The notes beneath the pieces are model-generated. The model was not told the origin of the DNA. It worked only from the letters and a program-made list of their open reading frames with translations, and did not search any database. From the NCBI GenBank assembly GCA_964519145.1, contig CAZFHL010000036.1, positions 1 to 6,060 on the forward strand: a DNA stretch of 6,060 nt, written 5' to 3'. The position numbers and the translations under genes were made by a program. The DNA comes from CAZFHL01 sp964519145. Lineage in GTDB: Bacteria > Patescibacteriota > Minisyncoccia > Phycocordibacterales > WO2-35-19. Of the stretch, positions 1 to 4,798 are shown one piece after another (the first letter of the stretch is position 1; each line of letters opens with the position of its first letter).

Positions 1-1
1 A

Positions 2-2242
2 ATGTCAAAAAAACTTTTAATAGTAGAGTCCCCCGCCAAAGCAAAAACCATCTCAAAATATTTAGATGGTGAATTTAATGTTTTGGCTTCTGTGGGTCAT
101 ATAAGAGATTTACCGAAATCAAATAAAAAAGCTATAGATATAGAAGCAGGTTTTGTGCCTACATACGAAATAAGTAAAGGTAAAGAGAGAGTTGTAGAAG
201 AAATAAAAAAAGAAGCGCAAAAAGCTAGTGAAATAATTTTAGCCACAGACCCAGATCGTGAAGGAGAAGCAATTGCTTGGCATTTAGCAAAAGTAATAGA
301 AGAAGATTTTAAAAAAAGGAAAAAAGAAAAACCAGAAATCAAACGTGCTACCTATCATGAAATCACAAAAGAGGCTATACAAGAAGCTCTAAATAACACA
401 AGGAAAATAGACCAAAATTTAAGAAAAGCACAAGAAGCAAGAAGAGTTTTAGATAGATTAGTGGGTTATGATTTATCTGGACTTATATGGAAAAAAGTAA
501 GATATGGATTGTCGGCAGGAAGAGTCCAATCCCCTGCCTTGCGTATCTTAATGGAAAGAGAAAGAGAAATAAGAAATTTTAAACCAGAAACTTTTTTTGT
601 TTTGGATGCAGATTTAACTAAAAAAGATTCAGAAAAAAATATATTTAAAGTTATTTGCGAAGAAGAACCAAAAACAAAGAGCGAAGCCGATACTATTTAC
701 AAAAAAGCAAAAACAGGAAATTGGTTTGTAAAAGAAATAACAGAAACAGAAGTAAATAGAAGTCCCAGACCTCCATTTAGCACTTCAACACTCCAACAAT
801 CAGCAAGCACAAGACTTGGATTTTCTCCAAAGAGAACAATGATAACTGCTCAAAAATTATATGAAGCAGGACATATCACATATATGAGGACAGACAGTTT
901 AAATATGGCAAATGTTGCTATAAATCAAATAAAAGGGATTGTATCTAAAAAATATGGAGAGTCTCTGCACCAAGTTAGGCATTACAAAACTAAATCTAAA
1001 AATGCACAGGAGGCTCATGAAGCCATAAGACCAACACATTTTGAAAAAGAAAATGTCGGGAATACAGATGATCAAAAAAAATTGTATAAACTTATTTGGC
1101 AAAGAGCAATGGCAAGTCAGATGAAAGATGCAAGAATGATGCGCACAAAAATTTCTACAAATATTAAAAATGGAAACATTCCTGATTTTGCTATAAATGG
1201 CTCTCGTGTCTTATATGAAGGGTGGCTCATTGCAGATCCACTAGCTAAAAGCGAAGATGTAATTTTACCAAAGTTATCAAAAAATGAAGATTTAAATTTG
1301 ATAAATATAACCACAACAGAAAAACAAACTGAGCCACCAAATAGATACAGCGAGGCAGGTTTGATAAAAGAGTTAGAAAAAAGAGGTATAGGCAGACCTT
1401 CTACATACGCCTCTATTATAAATACAATTATTGAAAGAGGTTATGTAGAAAAAGATAACAAAAGTCTAAAACCAACAGATACAGGAGATGTAGTTTCAAC
1501 TTTTTTGGAGCATAATTTTGAAGATTATATAAGTGATACTTTTACAGCAGAGATGGAAGATAAACTTGATGATATAGCCATAGGAAAAATAGAATACGAA
1601 AAAACATTGAAAGATTTTTACACTCCATTTTCCAAAGATGTAAAATCAAAAGAGAAAACAGCCAAGCTTACAAATCTAGGAGATGCTGATCCAAAATTTA
1701 AATGCCCTATTTGTAATAATGAAATGATTATTAAGCTCGGCAAAAGTGGCAAATTTTTATCTTGTGAAAAATTTCCAGATTGTAGTGGTATGAGAAATAT
1801 AGACGGAAGTGAAGTAAAAGAAGCAGAGAGTATTGGTATTGACCCAAATTCAGGTTTACCCGTCTTTGTTATGGACGGCAGATTTGGACCATATGTACAA
1901 ATTGGAAATTTAGATTCCAAAGCAAATAAAGACAAAAAAATAAAAAAAGTAAAACCAAAAAGAGCTAGTATCCCTAAAGACAAAAACCCAAATGAAGTAA
2001 GTTTGGAAGAGGCTTTGCATTATTTGAGTTTACCAAGAGAACTTGGTGAACACCCTGACACAAAAGAAATAATAACTGCAAATATAGGGAGATTCGGACC
2101 ATATATAGCACATCAAAAAGATTTTAGATCTTTAAAAACAGATGATGTTTATAAAATCACTTTAGAAAGAGCTCTTGAAATATTTAAAGAACCAAAAAAA
2201 GTAGGACGAAGAGGAAGATGGCAAAAAAACAAAAAATCTTAA
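2..2242 (+). CDS. topA: DNA topoisomerase I (type IA), complete
   Basis: Type IA topoisomerases relax negatively supercoiled DNA by transient single-strand cleavage through a 5'-phosphotyrosine. The 746-residue product opens with the Toprim fold: VESPAK with the catalytic Glu at position 9, and DPDREGEA with the metal-binding acidic residues D83, D85 and E87. The active-site region HITYMRTDS puts the nucleophile at Y294, followed by the family segment EAHEAIRPT. A four-Cys zinc ribbon (C568, C571, C588, C594) follows the core. Two C-terminal Toprim_C-type repeats, each carrying RFGPY, come next, and the protein ends in a Lys/Arg-rich tail. The ATG is at the very edge of the window, but the start MSKKLLIVESPAKA fits family N-termini, so the gene is taken as complete; its promoter is not visible. 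The stop is TAA, with palindrome copy 1 starting 11 nt later. E. coli TopA is longer (865 aa), with more C-terminal zinc/repeat domains. Identification is secure. Confidence 0.97.
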   Translation: MSKKLLIVESPAKAKTISKYLDGEFNVLASVGHIRDLPKSNKKAIDIEAGFVPTYEISKGKERVVEEIKKEAQKASEIILATDPDREGEAIAWHLAKVIEEDFKKRKKEKPEIKRATYHEITKEAIQEALNNTRKIDQNLRKAQEARRVLDRLVGYDLSGLIWKKVRYGLSAGRVQSPALRILMEREREIRNFKPETFFVLDADLTKKDSEKNIFKVICEEEPKTKSEADTIYKKAKTGNWFVKEITETEVNRSPRPPFSTSTLQQSASTRLGFSPKRTMITAQKLYEAGHITYMRTDSLNMANVAINQIKGIVSKKYGESLHQVRHYKTKSKNAQEAHEAIRPTHFEKENVGNTDDQKKLYKLIWQRAMASQMKDARMMRTKISTNIKNGNIPDFAINGSRVLYEGWLIADPLAKSEDVILPKLSKNEDLNLINITTTEKQTEPPNRYSEAGLIKELEKRGIGRPSTYASIINTIIERGYVEKDNKSLKPTDTGDVVSTFLEHNFEDYISDTFTAEMEDKLDDIAIGKIEYEKTLKDFYTPFSKDVKSKEKTAKLTNLGDADPKFKCPICNNEMIIKLGKSGKFLSCEKFPDCSGMRNIDGSEVKEAESIGIDPNSGLPVFVMDGRFGPYVQIGNLDSKANKDKKIKKVKPKRASIPKDKNPNEVSLEEALHYLSLPRELGEHPDTKEIITANIGRFGPYIAHQKDFRSLKTDDVYKITLERALEIFKEPKKVGRRGRWQKNKKS

Positions 2243-2252
2243 TTTATTTTTA

Positions 2253-2277
2253 ATTTACAATGACGGTCATTGTAAAT
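2253..2277 (+). repeat. REP-like palindrome, copy 1 (after topA)
   Basis: Perfect palindrome with 12-nt arms around a single central G at 2265. The 21-bp core (half-site TTACAATGAC) spans 2255-2275 and is identical in three further copies at 3342, 4037 and 4732. It starts 11 nt after the topA stop codon. No T-run follows, so it is a weak match to an intrinsic terminator in the + direction, but it could still act as a 3'-end stabiliser. A 30-nt block, 2254-2283, is identical to 3341-3370 around copy 2. The strand is assigned from the central G. Confidence 0.9.
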
Positions 2278-2320
2278 GTAAATAGGATGGGTTGATCAGG
2301 TAGCAATCAAATAAAATATG

Positions 2321-2329
2321 TGCAATAAT
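2321..2329 (+). promoter_or_regulatory. Possible extended -10 promoter (TGC-AATAAT)
   Basis: TG-n-AATAAT matches the extended -10 pattern seen before the three downstream genes, with one mismatch to TATAAT. Transcription would start near 2336 and give an untranslated leader of about 113 nt before the ATG at 2449. Alternatively it could drive a separate small RNA. There is no convincing -35 box. It is weaker than the other promoters called here. Confidence 0.35.
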
Positions 2330-2335
2330 TCAGAA

Positions 2336-2448
2336 AACAATGTTGACCTATAAACCAGCGAAATCCTGGTGTGGTTAAAGGAATAGTAATAAGCGAAAGT
2401 CCGCCTACATATCAGCAAAGTAGCGAAAATTTAATAAATATATAAAAC
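2336..2448 (+). other. Gene-poor leader with hairpin potential; candidate structured RNA
   Basis: Between palindrome copy 1 and the exported-protein gene lie about 170 nt with no convincing gene. The part from 2341 to 2430 is visibly richer in G+C (36 of 90 bases) than its surroundings. It can form short hairpins: ACCAG (2354-2358) with CTGGT (2366-2370); GCG (2393-2395) with CGC (2402-2404); and, mutually exclusive with the last, CG plus CTAC (2402-2408, C2404 bulged) with GTAGCG (2420-2425). Further upstream, TTGAT (2292-2296) can pair with ATCAA (2305-2309). I do not recognise a known RNA family. A 12-codon ORF (2340-2378, MLTYKPAKSWCG) lies inside. No Shine-Dalgarno precedes 2449. It may be a 5' leader, a small RNA or decayed coding sequence. 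Confidence 0.3.
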
Positions 2449-3294
2449 ATGAAAAATAAAATAATAGTCTTAACTTTTTTGGTTTATTTAACAATTCCAC
2501 AATTAGTTTCTGCTATTTGGTGGAATCCAATATCGTGGTTTGAAGCAAAAGGATTAGAAATTGTCCAACCAATTAACAATAAAAGCCAATCAGAGATTGA
2601 ATTATCTACCAATGACAATACGAAAGATAAATCTTCTGCCACAGAAACAAAAATAGTCGAAAAAGAGATTATAAAAAAAATTCCGGTAGAAAAAATTGTA
2701 AAGAAAGTAATCACTATCCCCGATCAATCGATTGTTAATGAAAATAACCAGTTAAAAACAAAAATTAAAGAGCTAGAAAATGAGATAGCTGAATTAAAAA
2801 AAGATGAAAATTTAATAGAAATAAAAAAGAAAAATCTGACAGCTGAAATAATTAATATTGAATCAGCAATAAATAAGGTTTTATTGTTTAATATTTATTG
2901 TTATCAACCTCTATCGTCAACCAAATCATCATCAATCAAATCTACAAGTTGTGAATCTGGTCTAAGTGAAGGAATGAAAAACCAAAAAGCATTAGAATTA
3001 GGAGATAAAAAAACCAGTTTATTACTAGAAATTAATGAAATTGGAGGTATGAGCAATTTAGACGTTACTAAATCTTTAGATACACAAAGTATAATACAAA
3101 CTACTCTTGAAAAAGAGCGGGAGGCAACATATCAATTTTTTAGAAAGATATTAATTACTAATGTGGGAAACTTTAGTAAAGATAATATTAGAATTCTTTG
3201 CGAAGTGCCAAATAAAGCAAACGGATATTACAGTCCTTTGTTTGGAATTTTAAACAGCTTTGACAAAGCTTGTGATGAATTCAGGAAATTATAA
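2449..3294 (+). CDS. Secreted/periplasmic-type coiled-coil protein of unknown function
   Basis: The 281-residue product has a clear Sec signal peptide: basic MKNK, a hydrophobic stretch, and a signal peptidase I site after VSA (residue 22). The mature N-terminus reads IWWNPISWF; similar WWNPxxWF segments are, from memory, common in exported Patescibacteria proteins. Residues about 66-90 are a Lys/Glu/Val/Pro-rich linker (KEIIKKIPVEKIVKKV). Residues about 97-145 have heptad-like spacing typical of a coiled coil. The C-terminal half carries all four cysteines (C151, C168, C251, C275), which could form disulfides outside the membrane. There is no second membrane segment, lipobox or sorting motif. 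The ATG is the first start after an in-frame TAA at 2443-2445. No Shine-Dalgarno is seen; AT-rich sequence just upstream could hold a -10 for a leaderless start. Palindrome copies 1 and 2 enclose the gene. The gene family is not recognised and no function is assigned. Confidence 0.85.
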   Translation: MKNKIIVLTFLVYLTIPQLVSAIWWNPISWFEAKGLEIVQPINNKSQSEIELSTNDNTKDKSSATETKIVEKEIIKKIPVEKIVKKVITIPDQSIVNENNQLKTKIKELENEIAELKKDENLIEIKKKNLTAEIINIESAINKVLLFNIYCYQPLSSTKSSSIKSTSCESGLSEGMKNQKALELGDKKTSLLLEINEIGGMSNLDVTKSLDTQSIIQTTLEKEREATYQFFRKILITNVGNFSKDNIRILCEVPNKANGYYSPLFGILNSFDKACDEFRKL

Positions 3295-3340
3295 AGTGGT
3301 AATAGAATTTAAACCATAACCATATTTATCTGTTTACAAT

Positions 3341-3363
3341 TTTACAATGACGGTCATTGTAAA
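3341..3363 (+). repeat. REP-like palindrome, copy 2
   Basis: Perfect palindrome with 11-nt arms around a central G at 3352; core 3342-3362. It lies 46 nt after the stop of the exported-protein gene and 26 nt before the GIY-YIG start codon. The left arm is preceded by a direct duplication of TTTACAAT (3333-3340 and 3341-3348). The following bases to 3370 match copy 1 exactly. The right arm contains TTGTAA (3357-3362), a -35-like hexamer 15 nt upstream of TATAAT. Confidence 0.9.
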
Positions 3364-3374
3364 TGTAAATTATA

Positions 3375-3383
3375 TGGTATAAT
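3375..3383 (+). promoter_or_regulatory. Extended -10 promoter, leaderless, for the GIY-YIG gene
   Basis: TGG-TATAAT is a perfect extended -10 element. Exactly 6 nt separate it from the ATG at 3390, so a start 7 nt after the -10 box places +1 on the A of the start codon. No Shine-Dalgarno exists in the short gap. This argues for a leaderless mRNA. A weak -35-like TTGTAA lies inside the palindrome, with a short 15-nt spacer. Confidence 0.75.
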
Positions 3384-3389
3384 AAAAAT

Positions 3390-4031
3390 ATGTCAGAAAA
3401 AAATAAACAAGGTATAATTTATGTATTATCAAATCCCTCAATGCCAAGAATACTGAAAATTGGTAAAACTACTCAAAATGATGTAAAGACGAGAATAGAC
3501 GAATTAAGTAGAGCAAGCGGTATCCCCTTGCCTTTTGATTGTGAATACGCTGCGAAAGTTGAAAATATAGACGAAATAGAAAAAGCTCTGCATACAGCTT
3601 TTTTTAACCATAGAATAAATCCCAGAAGAGAATTTTTTGAAATTGAAAGTTATCAAGCAATTGCAATAATAAAACTTCTTGAAATAGAAAATGTCACGCC
3701 GAAAATTTTAAAACAAGAAAAGGAAGATAAAACAGATATTGTAGAAAAAGAAGCTAGTAAAGAATTCCAGAAAAAAAGACCAAATTTTAATTTTATAGAA
3801 ATGAATATTCCTATAGGATCAAAAATATACTCTAACATAACAGACGATATTGTAGAAGTTGCGGATGAGAAAACAGTAAAATTCAGAGATGAGATAAAAT
3901 CTTTAACTAAGGCGACTCATATTTGTTTAGGATTGGGAGAAGATGATCATAATAGAGCACCTCTTCCATATTGGACTTTTAATGGTAAAAAATTAAGTGA
4001 TATATACAACGAAACCTATTTATTAATATAA
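3390..4031 (+). CDS. GIY-YIG (T5orf172/MUG113-like) protein with RAMA-like C-terminus
   Basis: The product is 213 residues. Residues about 8-90 match the GIY-YIG nuclease superfamily as found in T5orf172/MUG113 proteins: IIYVLSN (Y11), the degenerate second motif LKIGKTT (22-28), a helix with the expected catalytic Arg (R35), and NPRREFFEI (77-85), whose E81 is the likely metal-binding acid. A charged linker (about 108-130) follows. Residues about 133-210 (IPIGSKIY, VKFRDEIKSLTKATH, YWTFNGKKLSDIY) resemble RAMA/DUF4357-type modules, which are often attached to methyltransferases and nucleases and are thought to bind modified DNA; this second call is an inference from pattern. Such proteins occur in phages, mobile elements and defence regions. 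The ATG is chosen because a TATAAT box sits 6 nt upstream. Palindrome copy 3 begins at the base after the TAA stop. The substrate cannot be told from sequence. Confidence 0.85.
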   Translation: MSEKNKQGIIYVLSNPSMPRILKIGKTTQNDVKTRIDELSRASGIPLPFDCEYAAKVENIDEIEKALHTAFFNHRINPRREFFEIESYQAIAIIKLLEIENVTPKILKQEKEDKTDIVEKEASKEFQKKRPNFNFIEMNIPIGSKIYSNITDDIVEVADEKTVKFRDEIKSLTKATHICLGLGEDDHNRAPLPYWTFNGKKLSDIYNETYLLI

Positions 4032-4062
4032 TTAAATTACAATGACGGTCATTGTAATTTAA
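4032..4062 (+). repeat. REP-like palindrome, copy 3 (31 bp)
   Basis: Perfect palindrome with 15-nt arms around a central G at 4047; core 4037-4057. The outer arms are TTAAA and TTTAA, unlike copy 4 but still fully complementary. It begins directly after the GIY-YIG stop codon and ends 21 nt before the transposase ATG at 4084. The A-rich sequence that follows is not a terminator T-run on the + strand. It may be the left boundary of the transposase unit. Confidence 0.92.
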
Positions 4063-4068
4063 AAAATG

Positions 4069-4077
4069 TGGTATAAT
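4069..4077 (+). promoter_or_regulatory. Extended -10 promoter, leaderless, for the transposase
   Basis: TGG-TATAAT is again exactly 6 nt before an ATG (4084), the same geometry as the promoter at 3375. Transcription would start on the A of that ATG. This decides the start of the transposase: the in-frame ATG at 4066 lies upstream of the -10 box and would not be on the transcript. TTGTAA (4052-4057) in the palindrome is a possible but poorly spaced (14 nt) -35. Confidence 0.75.
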
Positions 4078-4083
4078 TTTGTT

Positions 4084-4728
4084 ATGAATAATAGAGATTA
4101 TAAAGAATTTGCTGAGAATGAAATTTATCACATATACAATCGTGGTGTAGGGAAGATAGCCATATTTAAAGACGATGAAGATTTCAAAGTATTTTTATTT
4201 CGTCTGAAAGAAAACTTATTTCCAGAACTTATAAACAAAAATGGTGCCCCCAAATCTTCTTATAGGAGAAAAATTCTTCCGCCCAATTCTTTTGATTTAA
4301 TTTCTTATTGTTTAATGCCAAACCACTTTCATTTGTTGATAAAACAAAACTCTAACATACCAATAAGTACTCTTATATCAAAATTATGCACAGGATTTTC
4401 AAAATATTTTAACAAAAAACATAATCGTGTAGGATCTCTTTTTCAAGATAAATTTAAATCAGTGAGAATTCAAAAAAATGAGCAATTATTATGGACTTCA
4501 TTTTATATTCATAATAATCCAAAAAAAGCAGGAATGGTAACCAATTTATCTGATTACATATGGAGTAGCTACCCAGACTATGCTGGATTAAGAAATGGCA
4601 CTTTATGCAAAAAAGATATAATACTTGAACAATTTAATTACCCATATTTAAAATACTTTAACAATATAAAAAACCCGAAAGAAATTGAAAACAAAATGAC
4701 GATTGGTGAAAACTTATGCATAGATTAG
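4084..4728 (+). CDS. REP-associated tyrosine transposase (RAYT, Y1/HUH family)
   Basis: The 214-residue product belongs to the IS200-like Y1 transposase superfamily, RAYT branch. These are HUH single-strand DNA endonucleases that bind hairpin-forming REP sequences near their own gene. The N-terminus has the family pattern EIYHIYNRGVGKIAIFKDDEDF. The HUH metal-binding motif is in LMPNHFHLL, with H81 and H83. The segment GSLFQDKFKSVRI and the helix FYIHNNPKKAGMV follow; Y141 in that helix is the likely nucleophile. A final WSSYPDY block is also typical of the family. The length is in the usual RAYT range and no frameshift or stop interrupts it, so it is probably active. ATG 4084 is preferred over 4066 because of the promoter position. 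Palindrome copies 3 and 4 flank the gene, and copy 4 shares two bases with the TAG stop. The family is confident; action on these palindromes is inferred. Confidence 0.93.
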   Translation: MNNRDYKEFAENEIYHIYNRGVGKIAIFKDDEDFKVFLFRLKENLFPELINKNGAPKSSYRRKILPPNSFDLISYCLMPNHFHLLIKQNSNIPISTLISKLCTGFSKYFNKKHNRVGSLFQDKFKSVRIQKNEQLLWTSFYIHNNPKKAGMVTNLSDYIWSSYPDYAGLRNGTLCKKDIILEQFNYPYLKYFNNIKNPKEIENKMTIGENLCID

Positions 4729-4757
4729 CACTTACAATGACGGTCATTGTAAGTGCT
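4727..4757 (+). repeat. REP-like palindrome, copy 4 (31 bp)
   Basis: Perfect palindrome with 15-nt arms around a central G at 4742; core 4732-4752. The outer arms AGCAC and GTGCT replace the TTAAA/TTTAA of copy 3, with pairing fully kept. Its first two bases are the last two of the transposase TAG stop codon. It is 34 nt upstream of the rel start codon. Confidence 0.92.
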
Positions 4758-4766
4758 TGTGTTTTT
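4727..4766 (+). terminator. Likely intrinsic terminator of the transposase gene
   Basis: The 15-bp perfect stem of copy 4, with a G/C-containing base (AGCAC/GTGCT), is followed by TTGTGTTTTT (4757-4766). Of the four copies this one best fits a Rho-independent terminator. It would separate transposase transcription from rel, which has its own promoter just downstream. The T-run is interrupted, so efficiency is uncertain. Confidence 0.55.
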
Positions 4767-4771
4767 ATATC

Positions 4772-4798
4772 TTTGCCATAATATTTAGATATGGCAAA
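4772..4798. repeat. Inverted repeat spanning the rel -10 and start codon
   Basis: TTTGCCATA (4772-4780) and its exact reverse complement TATGGCAAA (4790-4798) flank a 9-nt spacer. One arm overlaps the extended -10 and the other covers the start codon and second codon of rel. If the mRNA is leaderless, the left arm is not transcribed, so a DNA operator is more plausible than an RNA hairpin. It could be chance in AT-rich DNA. Confidence 0.4.
4774..4782 (+). promoter_or_regulatory. Extended -10 promoter for rel (TGC-CATAAT)
   Basis: TGC-CATAAT differs from the consensus by one base. It lies 8 nt before the rel ATG at 4791, so transcription would start 0-2 nt ahead of the start codon. No Shine-Dalgarno is present. 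The element is embedded in a 9-bp inverted repeat (4772-4798). A -35-like TTGTGT (4757-4762) is 14 nt upstream, which is short. Confidence 0.6.

Larger units (their letters stand above)
4032..4757 (+). mobile_element. Putative RAYT unit bounded by two 31-bp palindromes
   Basis: An intact RAYT gene with its own promoter sits between two perfect palindromes that share the 21-bp core, in the same orientation. This matches the usual layout of RAYT genes flanked by REP sequences. No target-site duplication, terminal inverted repeat or passenger is evident. RAYTs are usually single-copy domesticated genes rather than freely jumping insertion sequences, so the boundaries are functional guesses rather than proven ends. 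The short tetranucleotide (GTAG/GGAG type) that precedes many REPs was not found here. Confidence 0.5.

Noticed and set aside
97..1983. Minus-strand open frames inside topA (97-342, 899-1102, 1117-1314, 1618-1983)
   Set aside because: They lie antisense to a secure gene, have low-complexity Phe/Ser/Leu/Ile-rich products typical of AT-rich shadows, and show no recognised motif.
2393..2408. RNase P RNA-like GAAAGTCCG motif
   Set aside because: Only this short piece matches. The interval is far too short and lacks the other conserved RNase P regions.
3295..3340. Separate terminator between the exported-protein gene and copy 2
   Set aside because: No stable hairpin with a T-run is visible. Only AT-rich sequence and a TTTACAAT duplication are present.
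4066..4083. Upstream in-frame ATG giving a six-residue longer transposase
   Set aside because: It lies upstream of the TGG-TATAAT box and directly after the palindrome, so it would not be on the expected transcript. Family similarity begins only after ATG 4084.
2253..4757. CRISPR array
   Set aside because: The four repeats are 695-1087 bp apart with genes between them, and no cas gene is present.
2253..4757. Integron-type attC sites
   Set aside because: The palindromes are perfect with no GTTRRRY/RYYYAAC boxes or extrahelical bases, and no integrase gene is seen.
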